Source of the DNA: Ceratothoa steindachneri
Taxonomy: Eukaryota; Arthropoda; Malacostraca; Isopoda; Cymothoidae
DNA length: 64,000 nucleotides
Assembly (NCBI GenBank): GCA_963969495.1
Contig: OZ018321.1
Span: 120,493,129-120,557,128, forward strand
Reading direction: 5' to 3'
The notes below the pieces were generated by a model. The model saw only the letters and a program-made list of their open reading frames with translations. It ran no database searches and had not been told where the DNA came from. Of this stretch, positions 1 through 11,080 are shown one piece after another; position 1 is the first letter of the stretch; each line of letters begins with the position of its first letter. The position numbers were made by a program, and so were the translations under genes.

Positions 1-40
1 TTTGTTTTGCGATTTAAACATTTTCTTGTGATAAAAATTG

Positions 41-720
41 CAGTAAAGAACCCTATTTTAGAGCCCCCGTAATAATTCTGTCCTGAAATGGGTCATGGGG
101 ATTTCGAGTTAATAGAGATGAGGGAATATTCGCAAGTTGTAAACGTTGTCTTTCAGACAGTTTATGTGTCACCTAAAAGCCCTTTTTTGTTGACTTTTTC
201 TGTTCATAAGATGTGTATGTTTCATTCCTGTGCTTTAAAATTCTTGCTATTTCACAAGTCTCTTGTCAAGGGTATTTGTTTTTAACCAACATTTAAGTAT
301 ATTCAATACATTTCTATAGATTGTATAAAAATAATTACAGCTAAAGTGGCACTATTCCATTTCATGCATCTCTAAACCATGATATATGGCATATGTGTGT
401 TTAATTTCTGCCAGCACTAATAAAGTGTTATAACAAATGGAGATTAAAAAAAAGCAAGAGATTGCCAGCTTAAAATATGGCTAAGTATTGCAAGCTTACA
501 AATGCCCCAGGCATTAATACATCTTAAAATGGCTAAAAAAGCATGAGAACTTCTACCTTAAAAAAAGGTCTAGGCATTCGCTTAAAAAATGGCATTGTTA
601 TTACCAGCTTTAAAAAGGTCTAAGCATTATGAAATTTTGTTTAAACAGTTTGCAGCAAATTTAAAATAGAATAAACAAAGTTATGAAACATTTTTCTTGT
701 CTTCTATAAAGGAAATAAAT
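41..720 (+). repeat. Interspersed repeat family, copy 1
   Basis: This stretch resembles 19561-19862. Both carry a GCAGT..TAAAGAACC segment, then AAATGG.TCA, then an AA.AGATGA block, then a segment around GT.AACGTTGT. Both end with a block around TTTGCA.CAAATTTAAA. The end block also recurs at 1190-1420. Short degenerate pieces (GGCTAAGTATT, GGTCTAGGCATT, GGTCTAAGCATT) repeat within 460-620. No coding capacity is evident. The element class is unknown; it could be a non-autonomous transposon or an old SINE-like repeat. The homology is seen by eye, so the edges are approximate. Confidence 0.5.
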
Positions 721-1189
721 ATTTTTATAACCTATTATATTAGATTGTGAAAAAAAATGCCGTTTTTTTTAAGAGAAAAGCAAAATCATTTTATAATTAC
801 GATAAAAATCAGTCAGAATATTTTAACAAGAAGTGGATTCGTTTTCTTAAAGAATTCATTCAATTTTGCTGAAATATATGAATTGATATACTTTTCTCCT
901 TCTTCATATACGAGTAATCTTTGCTATTTATTTAATATTATGATATAAATAAAGGGTAATCACATAGTGCAAGGTCCGGTGAATATTGAGGAATAGGAAA
1001 GAATTTCTAATCATGTGCAATAGTTTTTTTTTCTGGTGTCAAACATGCCACGTATGGGCGCGAATTGTCATGAAGGTGACAACCATTCAGTTGAGCAGTG
1101 AAGAAAGTCTTTGTCTAAGAACTTCGTTTTTTACGTTGCAATTTTTTAACACATAGGTTAGGTTAGGTTAGAGATATAAGCAGTATTAA
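721..1189. other. No gene seen; short TTAGG tract
   Basis: This is AT-rich sequence with no recognisable coding region. At 1154-1170 there are about three units of TTAGG, the arthropod telomere motif. The tract is too short to be a telomere. Confidence 0.4.
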
Positions 1190-1420
1190 AAAGTGTAAAA
1201 GTTGTCTTTCAGAAAGTTCTGGTATTGCTCAAGAACTGTTTTTGTAGCCTAAAAACCTTGCATTACTGACTTTAAAAATTATAAGACATTGCGAGCTTAA
1301 AAAGAGGCCTATGTATTGCTATAATTATCTTTAAACGTTTTGCAACACATTTGAAACAATTAAACAACTCTAGTAAACATTTTTAAAGATTTTCTATAAA
1401 CCATAAATTATTGCCAACCT
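1190..1420 (+). repeat. Interspersed repeat family, copy 2
   Basis: This segment carries the same blocks as copies 1 and 3, in the same order. A GTTGTCTTTCAGA segment is followed by the TTTGCAACACATTTGAAACA block. It closes with a TTTTCTATAAA.CATAAATTATTG-like tail that matches the end of copy 3. It does not code for protein. Confidence 0.5.
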
Positions 1421-1943
1421 AATCTGTCTATCCTTATTTCTTTATCATCCATCTCATTCGTTCACACGTATGTGAAAATCTCTCTTAATTGAAGCAAAAA
1501 TCTTAATTTTTCAAAATCCTCCCAAATTATTTTTCATTTGTTCTCTAATTCTTTCCCCTATTTTTAACAACGACCTGATCTACACTCTAGCCAAGGGGAA
1601 ACATGGCTTGCGATTACAGTGAAGTTTAGCCACAACGGGTGTTGTTATTCGCCGGATGGTACCCCGATTCGGGTTAAATTCATGGCGGCTGCCCTACGCT
1701 CTGGATACTGATGCTTCAAATCTCGCGATAAATCGTATTCCCCCAAAGAAATAAGAGGCAACTTAAATGGTAGCAGATGGGAGGTAAAACTTCGATTACT
1801 CGAGTTCCCTCCTAATTTGGAATAGTTTCATGAATGTATTTGTTATATTCCTATAGTATTTCTCCTTTTCTCATTAACTTTCATTAATAATTATGTTATA
1901 AATTAATAAATCGTACATCTATCCTATGGTGTTTTTAGAAGTT
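1421..1943. other. No gene seen
   Basis: No feature is supported here. The stretch has higher GC around 1590-1760 but no open frame or recognised motif. Confidence 0.3.
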
Positions 1944-3205
1944 TGAACGTAAAGACGGAGGGTGGTCGCTACCCATTGCCAGGCGGTTTTTTTTTATGGT
2001 CACCTTTACGGTAAGAGCATTTTCTTGAACGTGGTTAAGACCTATCAACGGATCTATGTGGATCCCAAAGACATCCAGAGAAGGCTACTGTCCTAACAAA
2101 AACGCTGCACAGAACTTCCAGCGTTTTTTAGACTCTACGGGGATAAGAACACCTTTCGACCGATAGAGCTGGATGGTCTTCGCATTAATCCAGCTAAGTA
2201 TATCTTCGGGGGCCCGAAGCTAACATTTTAATGCCACCAGGACACCAACCAGACATTTCACCCAATACAGGGAAAGTTGAGGTCACCGAGAAGGCTTTCA
2301 ATGCCTTCTCTGACGCCAATGCCGCTCTGGCTACCCTCACCCAGTTATTATATGTAAACACCTCTGCATAGCTATCCCTCGCAACAGTTCTTTCCGATGA
2401 GGGCGTAGCTAGTGTTCTTAAGCAATGGAGCAGAAAAATATGGCACCAAACTGCCTTTTTCTGCAATGTTTTGAGGTCAAACGCAAAGAAATAGAGCACT
2501 TTTCACTGTGAGCTATTTGCTAATTACTTATCGGTTAAGTATTTCTGCCACCAGCTGGAAGGACCTGTTTTCGTCACTTTTATCAAGCAGAGTGCGTGGC
2601 TTTCTACAATCCAGACCACTTCGGTCTGCCATTCACCATGAGGAGGTCATCAGGTATATTTTGTTTCTCAGTTTACGACGGATATTCAACACATAAAAGC
2701 AAAATAACGTCGTTGCTAATGCTCTCTCACGCTTGAAAGAAAACAATTCTCAGGCAGCCGAAGTCAACCAAAAGCGACTACAGAAGCACTGAAAGCCGCC
2801 CCTGACCTCACTAGGTTGTTCGAACGCCTAGGTGAGCTCAAGTACAATACTTGCATGTGATGCTCTTTTAGAGAAAGCTTTGATACAACTTTCCTCGTAC
2901 CTACCAAAAAAGAATTAGGGCTTTCCAGAAAGCGCTTACACCGTGGTTTATAGGGCCGTGCGCTCTTTAGTCCGAGGGTTTAGATTGCATTAATCTCAAC
3001 ATCGTGTGGCTTATCACATTCTGTAAATGTTACTTTTACCTCCTCATCATGGTATTTCGGTTTCCCCGCTAGGTAGCTACCACTACAGTAGAATCCATCG
3101 ATGTACGCACCATCGCTCGAACCTTTGGTTCCACATGGGTGACGTGGTTCGGCGTTCCCTCCACAGTCATAACAAACCAAGGCGGAAAATTTGAGTTGTA
3201 CCTCT
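1944..3205 (+). pseudogene. Ty3/Gypsy pol relic, fragment 1 (RT, RNase H, integrase)
   Basis: Broken frames read as pieces of a Gypsy-type polyprotein in the normal order. RT comes first: a GRYPLP segment near 1966, YVDPKDIQ near 2056, NAAQNFQRFLD near 2106 and GLRINPAKYIFG near 2175. RNase H follows: KAFNAFSDANAAL near 2299, FHCELFANYLSVKYF near 2503 and NNVVANALSRL near 2705. The integrase core appears near 3100-3200 as FGVPSTVITNQGGKFEL. Such a polyprotein copies RNA into DNA and integrates it. Many stops and frame changes show that the copy is dead. The RT catalytic YxDD segment and much of the integrase are missing. A second fragment of the same element type starts about 230 bp downstream on the same strand. 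It could be one rearranged element, but the repeated domains favour two. Confidence 0.75.
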
Positions 3206-3435
3206 GGATAGAAGTAAGTCACTGGTGCATTTGGAGCCATAGAAATCTGAAACACCAAGGGGAACCCAACAGGGAATCAACGGATAAAAAGGTTTTATCA
3301 AAACCTAAAAAAGGGCCTGATGGACAAAGCCTAGATTTCCCGGCTGCAAGCAATCTCCCTAGTCATTAAAGGCTTATGAATGAAAGAATAGAAGGAGGAT
3401 CTCAACGCCTCGGATTCAAAGTTTTACGGACCACC
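3206..3435. other. Junction between the two Gypsy fragments
   Basis: This spacer keeps an open frame continuing from the integrase end. No further domain is recognised in it. Confidence 0.3.
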
Positions 3436-5720
3436 TCCATGGCAAAAGAATATTTTCGAGGTTGCACCGGGTTCATGCTTACAACCAAGTCCCCATAAAT
3501 CAGGCAGACATAGAGAAAATCGCGGTCATGGCTCCATTTGATTTGTGGGAGTACGTTAAGCCCCCATTTGGTATCTGAAATGCCAAATGCACCTTCCAGA
3601 GGCACATGGACACACTGTTTCAAGGATTAGCGTTTGTTTTTTTGTACATAGACGACATCCTAGTGTATTCACAAAATACGGATGACCACCTAAATCACTT
3701 GGAACAGGTTTTGAAATCTTGATAAAAAAATGGTCTAAGATTATTACTGGAGAAGTGCAAGTTCTCCAATCTCTTTCATCTTCTTCGCCTACCGGCGAAG
3801 AAGATGAAAGAGATTGGAAATATGCCGCTACCAAAAAAATACAAGGAACTTCAAAGATATTTGAGGATGGTAGGATACTCCTGCAGCATGATCCCCAACT
3901 TTGTTGCGATTGCCGCCCCACTGACTGTGCTTGTTCGCCTGCAACAAACGGCTCGAGAGCTGGTGTGAAACGAAGGGGCAAGTAGGGTATTTGAGAGTAC
4001 CGAGTCAGCCCTAATTGTCTCCGTGAAACTCTGTCTTCCGCTGCTCAGTGATTCATTATACCAGCTGGGACGGATTGTTTCCAGTAGGGGCAGGTGCTGC
4101 CCTGCACCAGATGGTTGACGGATCTGCAAAATCAGTGGCATTCTTTTCGTGCAAGCTAAGCCCTGCACAGCAAGCATACTCCACCTACGACAGAGAGCTC
4201 CTAGGAACGTATCTTGCTGTCATGCACTTCAGGAACCTAATTGAAGGTCGCCACATTACCTTGTGCGCTGATCACAAGCCTTTAGTTTCAACTTTTGCAT
4301 CGCCACTGAGTGCCGAAACAGACAGACAAAAACGCTATTGGACAGCCATTTTAGAATATACTAGTGATATCGCGTTCGTGCGTGGTCATGATAACTTAGT
4401 TGCTGACTGCCTCTCACGGAACGTCAATTCGGTCCAAATTGACTCTCTTGACCCCCGAGCTTTGGGACAGTGCAGAAGAAGGATGCAGTCACAAAGGAAC
4501 TTCATACGCGACTCTTCCTGAGGATGTTCAGCTTTGGTGCGAAGTATCATCTGGAAACGAACGACCATTTGTCCCGTTGGCATGCAAGAGTGCAATCTTG
4601 AATCAATTGCACAATCTATCACACCCTGGAATCAAGGCTTCACTTCTGCTCATCAAATCGAGGTATTTCTTACCAAATATGGACAATGATATCCGCTCCT
4701 AGACGAGAGAGTGCCTTCCTTGTCAGTCTTTTAAAGTGAATCGCCACACAAAATCACCGATTCTCTCTATTAATATTCTTTTGTCGAGGTTTGAAACTGT
4801 ACACATCGATATAGTTGCCCCCCCCCCCCCCCGTGTACACTGCTTGGACAATCCTACCCTTCGTACAATTGGTACTTGTTATCATGCATCAACCGAGCAA
4901 CAAGAAGGATCGAAGCGCTCCCGCAAAGGCTGCGTTAGCTTTCCTGGACCGGTAGATTTTTAGATTTGGAGTCTCGCTTTATGTGGTAACCTACAGAGGT
5001 GCCAATTCGAATCAGAACTATTCAAAGAGATGTCTGGTTTGGTTGGTTTCTATCATCTTCGCACCACGGCGTACAGACTGTCGAAGAACGGGATGGTGAA
5101 AAGGACACTGGGGACTCTGAAGTTTTCAATAATGGCCCATAAACAAGGTTTACTGGTGGCACTCCAAATTGTCCTGTTAGGAATTTGTTCCTTGCCAAAT
5201 GATTCGGGATTCTCACCGTTTATAGCAGTCGCGGGAACACACTCTTGTGCCCAAAACCATTAGTGAGCACTCCGTGCTCAATCCTTTCGTGCTCCAAGAT
5301 CTCTGCGAAGCAACTCATGCGTTGGTCTTAATAAACCGAGTAAGAAAAATACTCGCTGCGCCTTATGCTGACCCTTTCCCTGTTATAGAACGTGGCCATA
5401 AAGTTAGGATTTTGGAATTCCCCGGTGAAAGACGAGACACTGTCTCAATAGACAAATTAAAATCTGCGAAATTACCGCTATCTCAAAATGTTGGCGCCCC
5501 GAGCGATCAGAGACACCCTCGGACTCAGATTGAAAAGTAGATGGAGGCCAGGTGCACTTCGCCTCGAAGAGTGTAGAACAAACAAGAGGAAGAAGCCACG
5601 GTATTTCACACAGACACATCTACAGACAACGGTGACAGGAATGGCGATACGAACGTGTTCACACGCTCCGGGAGACGAGTCACGTTTGCTAGAAATCCGT
5701 CGTCTATATATTTTTGATTC
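3436..5720 (+). pseudogene. Ty3/Gypsy pol relic, fragment 2 (RT to integrase C-terminus)
   Basis: The RT core is visible at 3440-3720 with HAYNQVPI, FQRHMDTLFQGL and the catalytic YIDDILV (near 3646). The first RT Asp is missing: the usual VDL is replaced by LHR. A connection segment near 3820-3910 reads KELQRYLRMVGYS and IPNFVAIAAPLT. RNase H runs 4048-4400 with YDRELLGTYLAVMHF, ADHKPL and NLVADCLSR. The integrase zinc site follows (HNLSHPGIKAS, then CLPCQ near 4715) and a core start at VHIDIV. The C-terminal segment (APYADPFPVIERG, RRDTVSIDKLK) lies at 5357-5465. A TRSGRRVTFARNP-type tail ends near 5715. A 15-C tract at 4818-4832 breaks the integrase core. Several stops and frameshifts make it a pseudogene. 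Confidence 0.85.
3765..3818. repeat. Perfect 25-bp hairpin inside the Gypsy relic
   Basis: Arms 3765-3789 and 3794-3818 are exact reverse complements separated by the 4-bp loop TACC. The arm starts TCCAATCTCTTTCATC. It lies where the RT thumb should continue, so one arm looks like a local inverted duplication. Confidence 0.9.
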
Positions 5721-7106
5721 TCTGTGGCAGTATTATAGAGAAATATTGTAATGCGAGAGGAAAAAGCCTAAATATATACACGCTTCGTTGCCTAAATAGC
5801 CTTAGTACATGCATTACTATTTATTTGTTAGGTGACGGTATTATGTGTATGTAGAAACCTAACGCGAGATACGCCAGTGGTGAATTATTATATATAAAAA
5901 TGTATTAGGTATCAATTGATTACTGTAAGACGATATGGTAAATTTGAACACAGGGGTGTGCATATGTGAATGTCGATGCCCTGTGCATTATTATTGATAC
6001 TACCAATATTAGGAGTGCCAGAAATAATTTCACATCTATATCTACCTATGTAATGTTATACGACTTATTAGTGATTCCATCAGTGACAAGGAAGTAACTC
6101 TAGTGATTGAACTACGTAATAGGTAGACCTCTGGCAACAGAATTGCTGGATTTAATAGGCGTAATGGACGCAAAATGGTCCTATTAAATCCAAGCATACC
6201 TTCTTAAATGTAAAGATTCAATATTGTATGAGAAATAGGATTGAGTTTGTAAATGTACATATATGTAAGCAAACAAGCGTGAAACAGAGAGGAGCGAAGG
6301 AAATGGTTGAAAACATGCGTTTGATAAAGCTGACCGAGTTGTGTCTCGAGATAGAAATATCAAAGACGGATATTTAAGGAGGAGCCCGAGTAGCCACAGG
6401 TTTTGACTCTAAGAGATGGCGCAGCGACAATCGTATCAAATCATACAAATAAGAGTTTATCATGTAAATGTACATACCGTGCACAGGCATCCTAGCCCCG
6501 TGCAGAGGCTGGAGAAATTACCATTACGGAGGTAGGCCGTCCCAAGGTCATCACTAGGCCACGCCCTCTGCATGAGAAGCGCACATATAAATAAGAAAAG
6601 AAAGAGGAAGACAGAACACAGAGGAAAGTGAGAATAGTAACGAATTCATTTGCGTTCACGCTCCCACTCCCACCTAAATCCACTAAGTCTTGTCTCCCCC
6701 TTAACTCGTACTCGCGTTGATAATATATAGACTACTATTCTCCCGCATAATACGCTCCGTGTCGTGCTTCTTGCATCATAATATTCCAGTATTAGAATAA
6801 AGAGTTTTTTTTAGTATGCCCATCTTTGCCGTGAACCTTCGATAACCCCAGCCAAGTAGAAGAACACCGTAAGATCATTAATCCTTGGAGTAAGATACTT
6901 AATTGGTCACCCCTAGGACACCGACCCCCTATAAAATAATCAAAGAAATTATCTAAAATGTTAAAGGCTCGAAAAGATTAAGAGATTGAACTTGTCTGTC
7001 CGAAGCCTTGTAAGTTTTGTTTTCCGTTTATGCCCTACCAACGAAGTCACTAGTAGTATACGTTCGGATTAAAAGCTTGAGGTATATATTATTCGTTATC
7101 TTTGTA
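5721..7106 (+). other. LTR-like non-coding stretch after Gypsy pol
   Basis: No coding region is seen. A TATA-like TATAAATAAG lies near 6585 and an AATAAA signal near 6797. These are followed by a TTGGTCACCCC stretch near 6903 that resembles a Gypsy primer-binding region. The order (TATA, polyA signal, PBS-like site) fits an LTR. No second LTR was found, so this is inference. Confidence 0.3.
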
Positions 7107-7336
7107 AACGAATTTGATTCAAGAATATTCGACAAGATTTCCAAGTTCGCAGATTATAGTAAACTAGGTCATATAGCAGAACACGATTCAGATTGAGAAG
7201 AAATACAGCAAGAGTTAAATGAGATATTTAATTGGTAGGTTATATGCGAGGGAAATTTTCATTTAAATAAGTTCAAGCTAATGCAAACCCCTCTCGAAAT
7301 GGAAACTTTTATTATACGTTAGGCAGTCATCGATTA
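7107..7336 (+). pseudogene. LINE reverse transcriptase relic, left part (CR1-like)
   Basis: One frame reads KISKFADYSKL, corresponding to the FADDTKL catalytic block of non-LTR reverse transcriptases. It continues as IQQELNEIFNW and then HLNKFKLMQ, the usual downstream segment of CR1-group enzymes. The second catalytic Asp is changed (FADY instead of FADD) and there are in-frame stops. The reading ends where transposon copy A begins. The frame resumes beyond that transposon at 10092, so this and that piece are one LINE split by an insertion. Confidence 0.75.
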
Positions 7337-10091
7337 CACTGGTCTGCGTCAAAAATGTTCCTGATGGTTTCATAGGTGATTCTTAATAAAATTTGTCTCT
7401 TAAATCCAAGTCAAGCATTCATATTGCTTAATAAGGTCTAGTTTTTAAGATACAGACCAAGCTCCCTAGATGGCGTTAGAAAGCTCAGTCTCTAGCTGAC
7501 CGCGAGCGCGAGTGGTTGTGTGTTGCTTGCTCACTCTCCAACTAAGTGTTGGTTTTTTATTCCATGACTTTTCTCATCTATGAACAGTGTTAAAGTGTAT
7601 TTCTAAAACTTTATTTATCTTTGTGAATTTTTTTGCAGGCAAATACATTAGCAAAACTCCTTATATTTCATAAAAATGAATAGAAAGTGTAAAAACAGTC
7701 CTGATAGATTTTGTTTTGTTTGTGTAAAGGTAACTTTTAGTGACCAGCAATGCACTATAACGCCGTTAGTAAAGTTCCTTTACAATACATATTTTGGAAT
7801 AAAGCTAGGTGATCAAGACAAAAACTTTGCTCCACATATGTGCTGCAAAGCCTTAAGACGTGGGAGTGAGGGCAAAACGAACTGTTTGTCATTTGGTGTA
7901 CCTATGGTGTGGAGAGAAGGCAAGGACCACATTACAGACTGCTATTTTTGCATGACAAATCTTAAAGGTGAGATAATTACTTTAACAATATAGTCCTTGA
8001 CAAATCTAGAAATGTTTATACAAATCTTTTGGTAGCCTATTAAAATTGTAATTGTGTATAAAAATAGAGTATTATGCTGGTAGAAAAATTGTAGTTAAAT
8101 TGTATATAAAAATTGATTGTATTTAAAAATTATAAATTTACCTGGTATGAAAAATGTGTATAAAAATGTGGAAACGAGGGTCGAGTGAATTAAAAGTATG
8201 TAAATTAAGTATGCGAAACTTTTTTTCAGGTGTCAATAAGAAGAACAAGCACACTGTAGTCTATCCTGATGTTCCTTCGGACATTAAACCACAACCACAT
8301 GGTCCAGGAGTTCCAGTTCCTTCTCCACCTAAAAATACTGAGCTACAAGACAATATAGAAGATATAGAAGTGGATGACACTGACACTTCAGTGACATATC
8401 AGCCTACGTCTACAATGAATTTGCCAAGACCACTCACTCAAGGTCAATTAAATGACTTGACTAGAGATCTTGGTCTTTTTAAAGAGAACGCACAACTTCT
8501 TGCATCCCGTCTTAGTGAGAGCAACCTCCTCTTTCAAGAAACTACATACTTTTGGTTCAGAAATAGAGACGAAGAGTTTCGAAAGTGCTTTGCAGTTGAT
8601 TCTTGCAGCTCTTTGGTGTATTGCAATGATGTAAAAGGTTTAATTGAGGCACTTGGCGTTCCTTACCAACCAAGTGAATGGAGGCTCTTTATTGATTCTT
8701 CTAGCAGAAGTTTGAAGGCAGTACTCTTAAATATTGGCAATAAAATGGCATCTGTACCTATTGGCCATTCAGTTCAGTTAACAGAAAGCTACGAAAATAT
8801 GAAAGTATTGATTAATACAATCAAGTACTCTAACCAGAACTGGTTAATATGTGGTGATCTCAAGGTAAGATATATTTTACTTTATTGAACTTGTTAAATA
8901 TTTCAAGGAATGTTTGTTTCTAAATACTAATGACAGAAGGATATTATACACATATTAGTTTCTCCCTCCCCCTAATAAACATAGTGAAAATTGCCTATGC
9001 AAAAAATAGAAGTTCTTAGAAACCATGTACATCAATATGCATCAATATGTTTTCTTTCAGGTTGTGTGCCTTCTTCTTGGGATGCAAGGAGGCTACACAA
9101 AATATCCATGCTTCATGTGCTTATGGGATAGCCGGGCGGATAGTCTTCACTATAAGCAAAAAGACTGGCCATCTCGAGAGGCATTCCAAATTGGCTGCCA
9201 CAATGTGGTAGCTTAACCTCTAGTCCCTCCCAAAAATGTTTTACTGCCTCCTCTTCGTATAAAGCTTGGCCTGATGAAAAACTTTGTCAAAGCACTAAAT
9301 AAAGAAGGCCAAGCTTTTAAGTATCTACTGCAAAAATTCCCACAGATCAGTGATGCCAAGCTCCATGCAGGCATATTTGATGGTCCCCAAATTAGAACTC
9401 TGTTAAAGGACAAGCATTTTTACACCAATATGGAAGCCAGTGAACAAGAAGCATGGCAAGCGTTTAGTAAAGTAATCGACGGTTTTCTGGAAAATAAAAG
9501 AAGCTCAGAATATATCTCACATGTAAATGAGCTTATGAAAACCTTCGAAAATATGGGAGCTCGCATGTCGATAAAAATGCATTTTATCCAGTCACATCTT
9601 GACTATTTTCCGGCAAACTGGGGAGATTATAGCGAGGAACAAGGAGAAAGATCTCACCAAGACATAAAGACGATATAGACAAGATATCAAGGACGCTGGG
9701 ACATCAATATGTTAGCTGACTATTGCTGGTGTCTTAAACGCGACGAACCAAGCGGAAGTCATCAAGAACTTCTTTTCTTGGAAAATAGTTTCTTTGCACT
9801 CCTGGGTAAGCTCATAAGTATTCTTTAAGTTTGAAATTAATTAAAAGAAAGTCGAATTGAGTCGGTATTTTTTTTATTACAAGTAATTGTAATTTATTAA
9901 ATAACTTTTATATAAATATGGGATTTTTTCAAAAATGGCCCTTTTCTAAAAACAGTAGTGCGCTGTATCTCAAAAACCAGATCTGATTGATCAAAATGAA
10001 TGTTATATTTAAATTTAGGAGAACAATTTCGTTCGGAATCACTAAAGAAAACCAAAGGAAAAGAAATATTCTTTTCAAACGCAGGCCTGTG
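7337..10091 (+). mobile_element. DNA transposon copy A (CACTGG/CACAGG ends)
   Basis: The left end begins CACTGGTCTGCGTC and the right end, read inward, begins CACAGGCCTGCGTT. The flanking bases are TTA on both sides (7334-7336 and 10092-10094), a likely 3-bp target duplication. A GTTTTTAAGATACAG motif lies 104 bp inside the left end, and its inverted counterpart lies 114 bp inside the right end. Copy C has the same ends and the same spacings. The element carries one three-exon gene. CACTG-type ends with a 3-bp duplication resemble CACTA/EnSpm elements; PIF/Harbinger also duplicates TTA/TAA but usually has other ends. The insertion sits in a LINE reverse transcriptase. Confidence 0.85.
7676..9828 (+). 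pseudogene. Putative transposase of copy A (two nonsense mutations)
   Basis: There are three exons: 7676-7967, 8230-8864 and 9061-9828, with GT-AG introns and phases 1 and 0. Together they make about 564 codons. The N-terminus is Cys-rich (CKNSPDRFCFVC, then CYFCMTN). Candidate catalytic residues are D253 in FIDSS, D307 in CGDLK and E505 in EEQGERSHQD. A CFMCLWDSRAD segment follows the second Asp. TAA at 9214-9216 and TAG at 9676-9678 replace residues that are open in the relatives, so the gene is dead. A short deletion in exon 1 removes the second Cys cluster that is present in copy C. A TTTTTTGCAG acceptor-like site at 7630-7639 suggests a further 5' UTR intron. I recall this family as multi-copy and uncharacterised in arthropods (not checked). 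The transposase role is inferred from its position between the terminal repeats. Confidence 0.8.
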
Positions 10092-10490
10092 TTATAAAGC
10101 GAATAAAATGACAGGATGTATTATTTTCGAGCGACTTCAAATTTTGGACACACTGCGTTCAAACAGATAAAACAAATAGAACACTTAGTTTTACTGCAAG
10201 AAATTTGGAATATCAAAATAGAGAAACAGTAGTTCCATTGCTTAAATGTATCGAGTGAGGATAGATGAAATATGCAGCTCAGCTCTGGTCTCCTTATCTG
10301 CAAAAGGATATTGTCACATTGGAGAGAGTACAAAAGACAAACTCGTGAAGATTGTTTCGTTCGAGACCAATTGATAGAGGCACTCGAAATTCTGAATGGT
10401 AGCGATCATATAAAATTTGATCCCTTTCTTTACACGCTGAACTTTTATCCCTTTAAATCTTGTCAACTTGGAACACTTTTCAGGTAATGT
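10092..10490 (+). pseudogene. LINE reverse transcriptase relic, right part (CR1-like)
   Basis: Immediately after copy A the frame reads KANKMTG. It then reads YQNRETVVPLLK and AAQLWSPYLQKDIVTLERVQ, and closes with ALEILNGSDHIK. These are the C-terminal landmarks of a CR1-group RT, where the usual forms are RPHLEYAVQFWSP..KDI..LERVQ and KILNG. There are stops and small deletions. It completes the left part at 7107-7336; about 30 residues between the two seem lost. Confidence 0.75.
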
Positions 10491-11080
10491 AGTTCAAAGC
10501 ATCTCAATTAACATGTTAAATTTTTTTATGAACACCTACGTAGTTATTAAAGGACTAGAAAGGAAACAATACTATTTACATAATATTTGGTGGATTTTTT
10601 CACTATAAAGATCATATAATACCTCCTTACCTTACCTTCCACACTTTCTCTACCAAGAGCGATGAAGTAGACCAAAAGGTCTTTGCTGGTCTTGATTCTA
10701 TAATTCGAAATTTATATAAATAGAGTTTTTCATATCAAATACCTATCTACTGCTTAAAACCGATTGTAAGACATTAATTGGTATATATTAATTCTTATTA
10801 TCTAACAATTTTTTTTTCCAAAACTAAAAATAAATAACCTGTTTTTTTGATTAATTGCAGGAAATTTGATTTTTGGTATAATGTTAAGCATGTTTTACAA
10901 CTGTAAGAATTTATATTGTTGATAAAGTTAATTTAAATCTCAAAAATGTATATACGCATTTCATTTCATTTTTTTTTCAATCCAAATATCGATATCTTAA
11001 AATGTGATTCTTAAGAAAGTTGAAAAAGCTTTTGAAAGGAAATTCTTGAAGAAGGTTAAAGTAATAAGTAAACTTACATC
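10491..11080. other. No gene seen
   Basis: AT-rich sequence without a recognisable feature. Confidence 0.3.

Noticed and set aside
1154..1170. TTAGG units as a telomere
   Set aside because: Only about three units, surrounded by unrelated sequence.
4818..4832. Poly-C tract as a regulatory site
   Set aside because: It interrupts a decayed integrase frame; most likely slippage.
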